Assembly: GCA_963790575.1 (NCBI GenBank)
Contig: CAWBPD010000028.1
Location: 1 to 64,000 of the forward strand
Reading direction: 5' to 3'
DNA length: 64,000 bases
Source: CAVTSA01 sp963790575
GTDB taxonomy: Bacteria > Chloroflexota > Dormibacteria > Dormibacterales > Dormibacteraceae
Positions 42,535 through 51,478 of the stretch are shown here, piece after piece. The notes beneath the pieces were generated by a model that worked only from the letters and a program-made list of their open reading frames with translations, was not told where the DNA came from and did no database searches. A program made the position numbers and the translations under genes. Every line of letters starts with the position of its first letter. Within the stretch, counting starts at the first letter, position 1.

Positions 42535-43596
42535 GTGACCGACGGCGCGACCGGGGTGGATCTGATCGACTGCGACCTCCACAACACCGTTCCCCGCATC
42601 GACGCCCTCTTCCCCTACATGGCGGCGCACTGGGTGGACTACTGCCGGGAGTCGGCGTTCAAGGGCCCGGTGGACACCGCGTACCCGGCCGGCGCCCCGA
42701 CCACCGTGGCCCCTCTGTGGCGTGACGGTGGCGGACGGGCGGGCACCACCGTGACCAGCATGCGCGAGCAGCTCCTGGACCCCCTCGGGGTGGACCTGGG
42801 CATCCTCAACTGCGTTTACGCCACCGAGAGCATCCACAATCCGGACACCGCGGCGCAGGTCGCCTCCGCCGTCAACGACTGGCAGATCGCCGAGTGGCTC
42901 GACCCGGAGCCGCGTCTGCGCGCCTCGATCGTGGTCCCGAGCCGGCATCCCGAGATGGCGGCGAGGGAGATCGAGCGCTGTGCCCGCGACCGCCGGTTCG
43001 TGCAGGTGCTGCTGCCGGTACGGTCCCCGGCGCCCTACGGAAACCGCAACTACCACCCGATCTTCCAGGCGGCGGAGGGGCACGGACTGGCCGTCGCGCT
43101 CCACTTCGGCGGCGCACCGGGCAACCCGCCCACCTCCAGCGGCTGGCCGTCCTTCTACTTCGAGGAGTACGCGGGGATGGCGCAGGTCTTCCAGAGTCAG
43201 GTGCTGAGCCTGATCGCGGAGGGTGTGTTCGACCGCTTTCCCGACCTCCGCCTCGTCTGCGCGGAGGGAGGCTTCAGCTGGCTGCCGGCGCTGCTGTGGC
43301 GCTTCGACAAAGTCTGGAAGGGCCTGCGCCGCGACGTGCCCTGGGTGCGCCGGCCGCCGTCCGAGTACGTCGCGGAGCACGTGCGCTTCACGCTCCGGCC
43401 GCTCGACCTGGCACCGGATGCGGACGCCCTTCAGTGCCTGGTCGAGGATCTGGGCTCGGAGGAGCTCTTGCTGTTCGCGTCCGACTATCCGCACTGGCAC
43501 TTCGACGCGCTGGAGGAGGCGATCCCGCCCGGGCTGCCGGCCGGCGCCCGACAGGCGGTGCTGGCCGGCAACGCGCGCGCTTTCTACCGGCTGTGA
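42535..43596 (+). CDS. Amidohydrolase family 2 (decarboxylase/hydrolase type)
   Basis: This is a 353-residue TIM-barrel metal-dependent enzyme. The N-terminal metal motif is DCDLHN, a middle His lies in VALHFGG, and a C-terminal FASDYPHWHFDAL carries the metal Asp. Such proteins include ACMSD and resorcylate decarboxylases and a large set of uncharacterised lactone or amide hydrolases. The GTG start has no ribosome site but a TACGGT 7 bp upstream, suggesting a leaderless message. It is a tandem paralogue of the next gene. Confidence 0.85.
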   Translation: MTDGATGVDLIDCDLHNTVPRIDALFPYMAAHWVDYCRESAFKGPVDTAYPAGAPTTVAPLWRDGGGRAGTTVTSMREQLLDPLGVDLGILNCVYATESIHNPDTAAQVASAVNDWQIAEWLDPEPRLRASIVVPSRHPEMAAREIERCARDRRFVQVLLPVRSPAPYGNRNYHPIFQAAEGHGLAVALHFGGAPGNPPTSSGWPSFYFEEYAGMAQVFQSQVLSLIAEGVFDRFPDLRLVCAEGGFSWLPALLWRFDKVWKGLRRDVPWVRRPPSEYVAEHVRFTLRPLDLAPDADALQCLVEDLGSEELLLFASDYPHWHFDALEEAIPPGLPAGARQAVLAGNARAFYRL

Positions 43597-43609
43597 GGGG
43601 AGGAAGGGT

Positions 43610-44710
43610 ATGGCGGAAGTAGCGAGCCGCCCGATCACCAGCAGGGTCGGGCCCACCGGAATCATCGACTGCGACATCCACGTGCAGCCTGCGGGCCCGA
43701 ACGCGCTCCGTTCGTACCTGCCCGCCCAGTGGCGCGACTATCAGGCGACCTTCGGGTCGCGGGCGCCGAGTGGGATCGCGTATCCGCGCGCCCGCCAGTA
43801 CGCCGCGCGGACCGACTCCTGGCCCCCCGGTGGAAAGCCGCCCGGGTCCGACCTCCCCTTCCTGCGCGAGCAGCTGCTCGACGCCTGGGACCTGGCGTAC
43901 GGGGTTCTGAACCCCCTCCTGGGAGCCGGGACCGAGCGCAACCTTGAGTTCGGCGCCGCGCTCGCGAGCGCGATCAACGAGTGGCAGGTGGCGGAGTGGC
44001 TGGACCCGGAGCCGCGGCTGCGGGGATCGCTCACCGTCGCCTACGAGGACGGCGGGTTGGCGGCGGACGAGATCGACCGGCTCGGCGACGATCCTCGGTT
44101 CGCTCACATCCTGATTCCGGTCCGCACCGCGGAGCCACTCGGGCGCCGGAAGTACTGGCCGCTGTTCCGCGCCGCCGTCCGGCACAGCCTGCCGCTCGCG
44201 ATCCACGTCGGTGGCGCGGGTGGCAACCCAGCCGGCGCGGCCGGGTTCCACTCCTTCTACATCGAGGACCACACGGGGTGGCCGATGGCGTACCAGTCAC
44301 AGGTCATCAGCCTCATCGCGGAGGGCGTCTTCGAGCGGTTTCCGGGCCTGAAGGTCGTCCTCATCGAGGGCGGGTTGGCCTGGATCCCGCCTTTGATGTG
44401 GCGCCTCGACGACGCCCACCGGCGCCTGGGTGCGGAGGTCCCGGGGGTGCGGCGCCCGCCGTCGAGCTACATCCGCGAGCACTTCTGGGTCACGACCCAG
44501 CCGATGGAAGAGCCGCCCCGCCCCGCCCAGTTCCACCGGCTGCTCGACCAGCTGGGGATGAACGAGCGCCTGATGTTCGCCACCGACTACCCGCATTGGG
44601 ACTTCGACGCGCCCGACGCCTCGATCCCGGTCCCTCTGGAGCCGTCACTTCACCGGGCGATCATGGGTGGGAACGCCGCCCGGCTCTACGGGCTCGACCT
44701 GAAGGGCTGA
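43610..44710 (+). CDS. Amidohydrolase family 2 (tandem paralogue)
   Basis: This is a 366-residue paralogue of the preceding gene. They share NDWQIAEWLDPEPRLR/NEWQVAEWLDPEPRLR, the QSQVxSLIAEGVFxRFP helix and the ASDYPHW/ATDYPHW end. The N-terminal metal motif here is DCDIHV. A strong GAGGGGAGGAAGG precedes the ATG, 13 bp after the previous stop, so the pair forms an operon. The two may form a heteromeric enzyme or act on sequential or related substrates. Confidence 0.88.
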   Translation: MAEVASRPITSRVGPTGIIDCDIHVQPAGPNALRSYLPAQWRDYQATFGSRAPSGIAYPRARQYAARTDSWPPGGKPPGSDLPFLREQLLDAWDLAYGVLNPLLGAGTERNLEFGAALASAINEWQVAEWLDPEPRLRGSLTVAYEDGGLAADEIDRLGDDPRFAHILIPVRTAEPLGRRKYWPLFRAAVRHSLPLAIHVGGAGGNPAGAAGFHSFYIEDHTGWPMAYQSQVISLIAEGVFERFPGLKVVLIEGGLAWIPPLMWRLDDAHRRLGAEVPGVRRPPSSYIREHFWVTTQPMEEPPRPAQFHRLLDQLGMNERLMFATDYPHWDFDAPDASIPVPLEPSLHRAIMGGNAARLYGLDLKG

Positions 44711-44714
44711 AGCG

Positions 44715-46013
44715 TCAGGCGCTGGCCTGGTCGCGGCCGGCGCGCGACCCGGAAGCGCCGCGGCGGGCGGGTTGACCTCCCGACGCCACCGGCACCAGGC
44801 GCCGGAGCTGCGTGACGTGCGCCGGCTCCAGCTCGGCGAGGCTCGCCACCCCGAGGAGCTTCATGGTGCGCTCGATCTCCTCCCGCAGGATCTGGATCGC
44901 GCGGTCGACGCCGGCCCGGCCCCCCGCCATCAGCCCGTACAGATAGGCGCGTCCGACCAAGGTGAACCGGGCGCCGAGCGCCACCGAGGCCACGATGTCG
45001 GCGCCGGACATGATGCCGGTGTCGATCACGATCTCGACGTCACTACCCACCTCCCGGACCGCCTCGGGGAGCAGGTGGAAGGGGACGGGGGCGCGGTCGA
45101 GCTGACGGCCGCCGTGGTTCGACAGCACGATGCCGTCGACCCCGAGCGAGGCGAGCTTCCGCGCGTCGTCGACGTCCTGCACCCCTTTGACGACGAGCTT
45201 GCCCGGCCACAGGTCTCTGACCACCCGCAGGTCCGAAAAGTTGATGGTGGGATCGAAAGCGGCGTCGATCAGCTCGGCCACGGTGCCTCCGGTCGAGGAC
45301 AGCGACGCGAACTCGAGCTTCGGCGTGGTCAGGAAGTCGATCCACCACCGCGGCCTCGGGATCGCGTTCGCGACCGTGGCGAGCGTGAGCTGGGGCGGGA
45401 TCGAGAACCCGTTGCGCTGGTCCCGCAACCGGGCCCCCCCGATCGGCGTGTCGACGGTGAAGAGCAGGGTGTCGAACCCGGCCGCGGCGGCGCGCCGGGT
45501 CAGGCCGTACGAGATTTCGCGATCGCGCATGACGTAGAGCTGGAACCAGTTGCGGCCGTTCGGGTTCACCTGTCGCACGTCTTCGATGGAGGTGGTGCCC
45601 AGCGTGGAGAGGGCGAACGGGATCCCGGCCTCGCCCGCGGCGGCGGCTCCGGCGACCTCCCCCTCCGTCCGCATCAGTCGCGTGAACCCGGTGGGGGCGA
45701 TGCCGAAGGGCAGGGCAGAGGGGCCGCCGAAGATCTCGCAGGTCATGTCCACCTGGCCCGCTCCCCGGAGGATGGAAGGGTGGAACTCGATGTCCTGAAA
45801 CGCCTGGCGCGCCCGGGCCAGCGAAATCTCGCCCTCGGCGCCCCCGTCCGTGTAGTCGAACGCGGCTCTCGGCGTCCGGCGCTTCGCGATCTCCCGGAGG
45901 TCGTAGATGGTCAGCGCCCGCTCCAGACGGCGCTTGGTGCGGTCGAGCTCCGGCTTCTTGAAGCGGAGGTACTCGAAGATCTCGCTCGGCCTGGGGGCCT
46001 GTCGTCTGATCAC
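44715..46013 (-). CDS. FMN-dependent alpha-hydroxy acid dehydrogenase
   Basis: This 432-residue enzyme is of the glycolate oxidase/lactate dehydrogenase/mandelate dehydrogenase family. It oxidises an L-2-hydroxy acid to the keto acid with FMN. FMN-binding and catalytic motifs include WFQLYVMRD (Tyr), LVVKGV (Lys) and the SNHGGRQLD segment (His, Arg). An N-terminal segment IYDLREIAKRRTPRAAFDYTDGGAEGE is typical. The GTG at 46013 begins the family alignment; the longer frame is a shadow. It is convergent with the amidohydrolases. A membrane-anchoring loop is not obvious. Confidence 0.9.
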   Translation of the reverse strand: MIRRQAPRPSEIFEYLRFKKPELDRTKRRLERALTIYDLREIAKRRTPRAAFDYTDGGAEGEISLARARQAFQDIEFHPSILRGAGQVDMTCEIFGGPSALPFGIAPTGFTRLMRTEGEVAGAAAAGEAGIPFALSTLGTTSIEDVRQVNPNGRNWFQLYVMRDREISYGLTRRAAAAGFDTLLFTVDTPIGGARLRDQRNGFSIPPQLTLATVANAIPRPRWWIDFLTTPKLEFASLSSTGGTVAELIDAAFDPTINFSDLRVVRDLWPGKLVVKGVQDVDDARKLASLGVDGIVLSNHGGRQLDRAPVPFHLLPEAVREVGSDVEIVIDTGIMSGADIVASVALGARFTLVGRAYLYGLMAGGRAGVDRAIQILREEIERTMKLLGVASLAELEPAHVTQLRRLVPVASGGQPARRGASGSRAGRDQASA

Positions 46014-46044
46014 GGACTGATCCCGGTGGTGCCGGCGCGGGCGC

Positions 46045-46905
46045 TTACACGAAGAGCGGCGCCGCCTGCCGGCTCTCCAGCACGGCCGCGATCTCGGCGT
46101 CGCCGGCCGGCTTCTCGAAGCGGGAGGCCGCGTCCAGCATGTGGGGCAGGATGTCGACATCGCCGGTGCTGTTGAGGAAGATGCCGGGCCGGCCCAGCGC
46201 CCACCAGACGGCGACGTCGATGTCGGACTGCTCGGTCAGCGGCTGGTACCAGACGGTCGCGGTCCGCTCGCGGTCTCCCCAGGGGCGCATGGCCAGGCTC
46301 TTGATGGTCTGGATCGCGGTCCCTCGCTCCTGGCAGGTGCGCTCCAGCGCGGTGAAGTTCTCGGCGTAGTACGGGTTCTGCATGGTCAGGTAGTTGTAGG
46401 GCAGCAGCACCGAGTCGAAGTCGAACCGCTCCAGGGAGCGCCGGTGGGTGGCCGCGATCTGGGTGCCGTGGCCGGTGACCCCGATGAACCGGATCAGCCC
46501 CTCCTCGCGGGCCTGGCGCGCCGCGTCGAGCACCCCCCCGCGAGAGAGCGCCGTGTCCCAGTCGCCGGGATCGACCAGGTTGTGGAACTGCCACAGGTCG
46601 ATCGAGTCGACGCCCATCCTGGTCAGCGAGGCCTCCAGCTGCGCCCGCGCGGCGTCGCGCTTGCGCTCACCCGTCTTGGTGGCGAGGAAGACGTCTTTGC
46701 GGTGGTCCTGCAGGAAGGGCCGGATTCGCACCTCCGCCTCGCCGTAGGAGGCGGCCACGTCGATGTGGTTGCCACCGAAGCGGGTGTACGTCTCGAGCGC
46801 GCGATCCGCCGCCTCCTGCGTGACGTCGGAGAGAGCGGCGGCGCCGAACAGAATCCGCGTCGACTCGTGTCCCGTCCTGCCGAACGGAAGCGTGGAGATG
46901 GCCAT
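46045..46905 (-). CDS. Aldo/keto reductase
   Basis: This is a 286-residue NADPH-dependent oxidoreductase. Conserved features are the catalytic Asp/Tyr/Lys set: HIDVAASYG (Asp, Tyr), FLATKTG (Lys) and LWQFHNL (His). The family reduces aldehydes and ketones. It lies 31 bp upstream of the FMN dehydrogenase on the same strand and they are probably cotranscribed. The C-terminal cofactor-binding part is shorter than in long AKRs. Substrate unknown. Confidence 0.88.
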   Translation of the reverse strand: MAISTLPFGRTGHESTRILFGAAALSDVTQEAADRALETYTRFGGNHIDVAASYGEAEVRIRPFLQDHRKDVFLATKTGERKRDAARAQLEASLTRMGVDSIDLWQFHNLVDPGDWDTALSRGGVLDAARQAREEGLIRFIGVTGHGTQIAATHRRSLERFDFDSVLLPYNYLTMQNPYYAENFTALERTCQERGTAIQTIKSLAMRPWGDRERTATVWYQPLTEQSDIDVAVWWALGRPGIFLNSTGDVDILPHMLDAASRFEKPAGDAEIAAVLESRQAAPLFV

Positions 46906-46942
46906 GGCTCAACCCTAGGCCCGTTTTCGGCTCCATCGCAAG

Positions 46943-47070
46943 AGCCGTTGGTGCGGGATACCCCCCGTTGGTGCACCAACGGGCCCTTCCAGGCGCGGGA
47001 TGCCCCCGTTGGTGCACCAACGGGCCCTTGGAGGCGCGGGATACCCCCGCTGGTGCACCAATGGCCCTGC
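46943..47070. repeat. 41-bp tandem palindromic repeats, GTTGGTGCACC class
   Basis: Repeat units start at 46962, 47003 and 47044, each 41 bp apart. The first two contain the perfect 20-bp palindrome CCCGTTGGTGCACCAACGGG; the third is slightly changed. Spacers between palindromes read CCTTCCAGGCGCGGGAT or similar. The array fills the gap between the aldo/keto reductase and the alpha/beta hydrolase, both on the minus strand. Related arms occur at 11580 and 11743. Confidence 0.85.
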
Positions 47071-48111
47071 CTAGGCCGTCAGCTCCTCCGTGAGCAAGGC
47101 CGCCACTCGCTCCGGACACTCCACCACCGTTCCGTGCGCGTGTCCTGCCAGCACCACCTCCCGGTAGTGCCCGCCGCGGCCGGCGAACCGCTCCAGCACC
47201 GCACGTGTCTGCTCGATCATCGGCTGGGGCGGAAGGACGTCCTCCCCCGGCCAGCCCGGGATCGCGCCCAGCCGGCCCAGGGTGGCGAGGTCGAACAGGG
47301 AGGTGTCGCTCACCACCTGGTCCTCGTCGCCGCGCAGCCAGAGGATTGGGATCCGGGTGTCCAGGTCGGCCACCCGCGAGGTGTCGCAGTAGATCGGCGC
47401 CATCGCGTTGGCCACGCCGCGTTTGCCCGGAGCCGTCCCGGGCCAGTTCTGCGAGGGAACCGCATCGCCGGGGTAGAAGGCGTCGCCGGTCCGGGTCCGC
47501 AGCACCTCCTCCAGCAACTCGTCCTCGTCCGGCAGCGTGTACTTCGGCGACCAGAAGAAGGTGCGCATGACCACGCGGGGCGAGGAGGTCGGCTCGCCGT
47601 CGCCGGTGTCCCCCTCCGCGATCCGGCGCACGAAGTCGGGGTTCACGGACCCGGCCCCGCTCCCCGCTCCGTCTTCGTGTGCGAGCGTGCCGGCCACATC
47701 CTTGGTGCCTCCGAATCCGTACGGCGACAGGGGCGCGACCAGCGTCAGCGAGGCCAGGTCCTGGGGGTGGTCGATCGCGTACTGCTGGAGCACGCCGCCG
47801 CCCAGCGACCAACCCGCGGCGTGCACACGGCCCGACCCCGCCCAGCCCAGCGCCCGCACCAGAGCCGCCACATCATCGCTCCAGTCGCGCAGGCCGCGCG
47901 TGGCGTCGACTTCGCGGCCCTCGGTGCGTCCGAACCCGCGGAGGTCGGGCGCCACCACCCGCGCGCCCGGGGGAAGCGACTCGGCCACCCCCTTCCAGAA
48001 TCGCCCTGAGACCAGGTTGCCGTGCACCAGCAGCACCGGGGTCCCTTCCTCGGGCCCCCATGCCCAGCAGTGGGTGCGCAGGCGCTCGGTGTCGACGTCT
48101 CTCTCTTCCAT
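47071..48111 (-). CDS. Alpha/beta hydrolase
   Basis: This is a 346-residue hydrolase. The oxyanion region is LLVHGNLVSG, the nucleophile elbow is AAGWSLGGG, and a C-terminal His lies in LAGHAHGTVVE. An acid candidate is in WLRGDEDQVVS. A large cap domain lies between. Possibly a haloperoxidase- or lactonase-like enzyme. It is a single gene whose stop codon directly follows the tandem palindrome array. Confidence 0.87.
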   Translation of the reverse strand: MEERDVDTERLRTHCWAWGPEEGTPVLLVHGNLVSGRFWKGVAESLPPGARVVAPDLRGFGRTEGREVDATRGLRDWSDDVAALVRALGWAGSGRVHAAGWSLGGGVLQQYAIDHPQDLASLTLVAPLSPYGFGGTKDVAGTLAHEDGAGSGAGSVNPDFVRRIAEGDTGDGEPTSSPRVVMRTFFWSPKYTLPDEDELLEEVLRTRTGDAFYPGDAVPSQNWPGTAPGKRGVANAMAPIYCDTSRVADLDTRIPILWLRGDEDQVVSDTSLFDLATLGRLGAIPGWPGEDVLPPQPMIEQTRAVLERFAGRGGHYREVVLAGHAHGTVVECPERVAALLTEELTA

Positions 48112-48164
48112 CGCGCGCTATCTCCCACCACCGACCGGCTACGCCAGAGCAGTATGACGGGCGC

Positions 48165-48716
48165 TCAGGTCTGCGCCGCGGGCTTGTAGGTGAGGTGGAT
48201 GGCGCCGTTGGTGTAGGTCTCACACCCGCCGAGCGACAGCTTCACCGCCGGACCGCCCTCGTCGAAGAGGCGCCGGCCGGCACCGAGCGTCAACGGGTAC
48301 ACGAACAGGTGCAGCTCGTCGACCAAGCCGTCGGCCAGCAGGGACCGCACCAGCACGCCGCTGCCGCTGACGTAGATGCCTCCGTCCACCCGCCCCTTGA
48401 GCTCGCGGATCGCGCCCTGGTCGTAGCCGATCATGGTGGAGTTGCGCCATTCGACCGTCGGGTTCGACGACGACACCACGTACTTGGGCCTGTCGTTCAT
48501 GAAGGGGGCGCCGGGGTCTTCTTCCGCCGTCCGCCCGGACCACGCGGGCGCGAACATCTCCCACGTCCGCCGCCCGAGCAGGATGGCCCGGCAGCTCGAC
48601 ATGATCCCGCCGATCGCTTCACCCATCCGAGGGTCGAAGGGAAAGTCGAACGACCACGACGGGTTCTCTATCACCCCGTCCAGGGTGATGAACTCGTGCA
48701 CGTTGATGGTGCCCAT
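48165..48716 (-). CDS. Dihydrofolate-reductase-like (RibD C-terminal) protein
   Basis: This 183-residue protein of the RibD_C/DHFR-like fold has FITLDGVIENPSWSF at the N-terminus, CRAILLGRRTWEMF for the nucleotide region, VSGSGVLVRSLLADGLVDELHLFVYPLTLGAG, and RLFDEGG at the end. Stand-alone members are probable NADPH-dependent reductases of unknown substrate. The ATG at 48716 has GGAG at a proper distance; the upstream ATG at 48725 is directly next to it and less suitable. Confidence 0.85.
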   Translation of the reverse strand: MGTINVHEFITLDGVIENPSWSFDFPFDPRMGEAIGGIMSSCRAILLGRRTWEMFAPAWSGRTAEEDPGAPFMNDRPKYVVSSSNPTVEWRNSTMIGYDQGAIRELKGRVDGGIYVSGSGVLVRSLLADGLVDELHLFVYPLTLGAGRRLFDEGGPAVKLSLGGCETYTNGAIHLTYKPAAQT

Positions 48717-48829
48717 GACCGTCATCTCCTCTGTATCCGGACTACCGCCTGGCGCGGCAGCTGCCGCCAGACACGTCGAGCGGCGCGGGTCGGATTCGAC
48801 ATGGATGAGGAGCGCCGCCGCGAGCGGAC

Positions 48830-49375
48830 GTGCCTGCCATCATCGGCGCCGTGGTCTTCCTGATGCGTCACGCCGAGACGGACTGGCAGGGTGTGACCGA
48901 ACGAGGCTGGGTGGGTCTGGCGAACGATTTCGCGCCCCTCTCCGCCCGGGGACGCCGGCAGGCCGCGGACGCCGCCGGCCCCGCGGCTCAACTCAGACCG
49001 GCTGTGCTCCTGACCTCTCCCATGACGCGAGCCATGGAGACCGCCGCCATCATCGGGCGTCGGCTCGGCCTCGACCCCGTGGTCGAGATCGATCTGCGGG
49101 AGTGGCTTCCTGACCGCCGCCTGCGATGGTCGTCGGCGGCCGAGGTCCGGAATGCGTACGCCGCGATGATCGCCGGCGAGACCGTCCCGCCGCCGGACGC
49201 CCTTCCGGACTGGGAGACCATGGGGGAGTTGAGGAATCGTGGGCTGGCAGCGCTGCGCCCGTATGCGGGGCGTGAAGACGCCGTGCTTGCCGTGTGCCAC
49301 GAGGTGATCATCGAGGCGCTCACCGGTCAACGCCACACCGGCGAGTGCGAGATCCAGCTGCTCTCAGGGATGTAG
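48830..49375 (+). CDS. Histidine phosphatase family protein
   Basis: This is a 181-residue phosphoglycerate-mutase-like phosphatase. The phospho-His motif is FLMRHAETDWQG, the second conserved basic site is SPMTRAMETA, and the C-terminal His lies in VLAVCHEVIIEALTG. It removes phosphate from small molecules or proteins in the cytoplasm. GTG start, no clear ribosome site. It appears to be followed by the alpha/beta hydrolase in the same direction. Confidence 0.87.
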   Translation: MPAIIGAVVFLMRHAETDWQGVTERGWVGLANDFAPLSARGRRQAADAAGPAAQLRPAVLLTSPMTRAMETAAIIGRRLGLDPVVEIDLREWLPDRRLRWSSAAEVRNAYAAMIAGETVPPPDALPDWETMGELRNRGLAALRPYAGREDAVLAVCHEVIIEALTGQRHTGECEIQLLSGM

Positions 49376-49420
49376 GCCAATCTCCCCCGGGGCGCCTCCG
49401 GCCAGATACGCTTCTGCCGC

Positions 49421-50287
49421 ATGAACGCGGGCACCGATCGCGACTTCGCGCTTCCACAGGGCCGTCTGCGCGGGCGTGTCCTCGGCCCTGAAGCGGGGCC
49501 GCTGGCGCTGCTGGTCCCGGGCCTGACCGCGAACCTGGTCAGCATGGAACCGGTCGCGGGGGCGCTCGCCGGGGCGGGCTGGCGCGCGGTGGCCCTCGAC
49601 CTGCGCGGCCGCGGGCACAGCGAGGCCACACCGCCCGGGACCTACGGGTGGGAGCGGCACGCGATGGACCTGCTGGACCTCGCGAACCTCCTGACCGACG
49701 AGCGGTTCGCCGTGGTGGGCTGGTCGATGGGCGCCTTTGTGGCGCAACAGGTGGCGGCGATGGCGCCAGGGCGGATCCTGCACCTGGCGCTGATCGACGC
49801 CGCCGGGGCCCCCGCTCCGGAGGCGATGGTTCCCGTGCTGGCGGCGACGGAGCGCCTGCGCGATGTCTACCCATCCGCCCGTGACTATGTGAACCGCGTC
49901 CGCGCGATCGGGGTCCTGACGCCGTGGGAGGAGATCTGGGAGCGCTACCTCAGGTACGAGCTGGTCGAGGTGGCGGGCGGGGTCCGCTCGCGCACCAGCT
50001 ATGACGCCGTGATGGAAGACGTCGCGTACGGCAGTGCCCACGACCCGGCCGCGCTGTGGCCACGGCTGTCCGGGCCGGCGCTGCTGGTTCGCGCGACCCT
50101 GCCCTTCCTGCCCTCCATGCCCAGAGCGTTCGCCGTGCCGGCGGATGCGGTGTCCGGCTTCCTGGCCGGCGTCCAGGGCGCATCCGTGGTGGAGGTCGAG
50201 GCCAACCACTACGGCGTCGGAGTCTCCCCCCGCACGGCGGCGGCCGTCGTGGAGTCGTTTTCGACCGGAGGTGAGCAGCCGGCGTGA
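49421..50287 (+). CDS. Alpha/beta hydrolase
   Basis: This is a 288-residue hydrolase. It has an LLVPGLTANL oxyanion turn, ALDLRGRGHSE, and a nucleophile elbow VVGWSMGAF. The catalytic His is probably in VEANHYGVG. It overlaps the next gene by 4 bp (GTGA), suggesting a two-gene operon with the HTH_42 protein. Substrate unknown. Confidence 0.87.
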   Translation: MNAGTDRDFALPQGRLRGRVLGPEAGPLALLVPGLTANLVSMEPVAGALAGAGWRAVALDLRGRGHSEATPPGTYGWERHAMDLLDLANLLTDERFAVVGWSMGAFVAQQVAAMAPGRILHLALIDAAGAPAPEAMVPVLAATERLRDVYPSARDYVNRVRAIGVLTPWEEIWERYLRYELVEVAGGVRSRTSYDAVMEDVAYGSAHDPAALWPRLSGPALLVRATLPFLPSMPRAFAVPADAVSGFLAGVQGASVVEVEANHYGVGVSPRTAAAVVESFSTGGEQPA

Positions 50288-51393
50288 CCGAGACCCTCTC
50301 CCGGCGCGCGTTGAACCGGGCGCTCCTCGCCCGGCAGCACCTGTTGGAGAGGTCCGCCCTGGACCCGGTGGCGATGGTGGAGCATCTCCTGGGCCTCCAG
50401 GCGCAGGCGCCGCTGCCACCCTACGTCGGGCTCTGGTGCCGCGTGGAGGGAATCCGGCCCCACCACCTCGCGGGGCTGCTCGAGCGCGGGGAGGTGGTGC
50501 GGATGGTCCTCATGCGCAGCACCGTGCATCTCGTCTCCACCGCCGACGCCGCGTTCTTGCGGCCACTGGTGGCGCCGGTGCTGGAGCGGCCACTGCGCGC
50601 CGGTTCGGCGTGGGCGCGTGACCTCGCCGGCCTGGACCTGGAGGAGATCGCGGGCGCGGCGGACCGGCTGCTGGCGGACGGTCCACTGCCGCTGGCGGAG
50701 ATCGGCGCCCGGCTCGCGACCCGGTGGCCGGAGCGGAATGCCGACGCCCTGGCCCAGGTGGCGCGCGGCCTGCTGGCTCTGGTCCAGCTGCCTCCGCGGG
50801 CGGTCTGGGGTGCGGCCGGGTGGGCGGGGCGACCGGTGCTCCAGACCCTCGAGCGCTGGCCAGGCCTGGCGCAGGGCGGAGGCGGGTCGCCCGAGGAGCT
50901 GGTCCGCCGCTACCTGGAGGCCTTCGGGCCCGCCTCGATCCAGGACGTGCAGACCTGGTCGGGGTTGACGCGGCTGCACACGGTCATCGAGCGTTTGCGA
51001 GCGGAGCTGATCACGTTTCGCGACGAAGCTGGTCGCGAACTCTTCGACCTGCCCGACGCGCCGCGGCCCGACTCGGCCACGCCGGCGCCGGCCCGCTTGC
51101 TCCCGGCGTTCGACAACCTGCTGCTCTCGCACGCCGACCGCACACGCGTCATCTCCGATCACCACCGGCGGGCCCTGCAGACCAACGCGGCCGCGCTAAG
51201 GGGAACCTTCCTGGTGGACGGGTCCGTCGCCGGTCAGTGGGACCTGGTGCGACATCGGCCCGGGCTGGAGGTGGTGCTGGAGCCGTTGGTCCCGCTGACA
51301 GGTGACGATCGCGAGCAGCTGCAAGGGGAGGCTCAGCGGCTCCTCGAGTTCGCCGCCACCCCCGGCCAGGCGACGTCCGTTGCCTGGCGATGA
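50284..51393 (+). CDS. Winged-helix DNA-binding protein of the HTH_42 (YcaQ/AlkX-like) family
   Basis: This 369-residue protein is related to the DUF1006/HTH_42 group, whose characterised members include DNA glycosylases that unhook interstrand cross-links and resistance proteins in antibiotic clusters. The N-terminus LNRALLARQHLLERSALDP...LLGLQAQ and LMRSTVHLVS are characteristic, as is LLPAFDNLLLSHADRTRVI near the C-terminus. This last segment resembles the QxR/Q-type active-site region only loosely. Role in DNA repair is inferred from the family. Confidence 0.8.
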   Translation: MTETLSRRALNRALLARQHLLERSALDPVAMVEHLLGLQAQAPLPPYVGLWCRVEGIRPHHLAGLLERGEVVRMVLMRSTVHLVSTADAAFLRPLVAPVLERPLRAGSAWARDLAGLDLEEIAGAADRLLADGPLPLAEIGARLATRWPERNADALAQVARGLLALVQLPPRAVWGAAGWAGRPVLQTLERWPGLAQGGGGSPEELVRRYLEAFGPASIQDVQTWSGLTRLHTVIERLRAELITFRDEAGRELFDLPDAPRPDSATPAPARLLPAFDNLLLSHADRTRVISDHHRRALQTNAAALRGTFLVDGSVAGQWDLVRHRPGLEVVLEPLVPLTGDDREQLQGEAQRLLEFAATPGQATSVAWR

Positions 51394-51412
51394 CTCGATC
51401 GCGGAGATAGCA

Positions 51413-51474
51413 CCAGGGTGTCCGTAGTCCAGCGCTAGCGGGCGTGTTGGAGCGCCAGAGTGCGGACAGTCCGG
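51413..51474. repeat. Palindromic element, GTGTCC class, diverged (copy E)
   Basis: Left CCAGGGTGTCCGTAGTCC and right GAGTGCGGACAGTCCGG pair at about 16 of 23 positions over 62 bp, with the loop GCTAGCGGGCGTGTTGGA. It lies between the convergent HTH_42 and PIN genes. Confidence 0.6.
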
Positions 51475-51478
51475 CTCC

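Noticed and set aside
46943..47070. CRISPR-like array
   Set aside because: The repeats are contiguous 41-bp units with almost no unique spacers, only three copies, and no cas genes.
46141..48009. 622-residue plus-strand open frame
   Set aside because: It runs antisense through the aldo/keto reductase and alpha/beta hydrolase and through the palindrome array; it has no domain.
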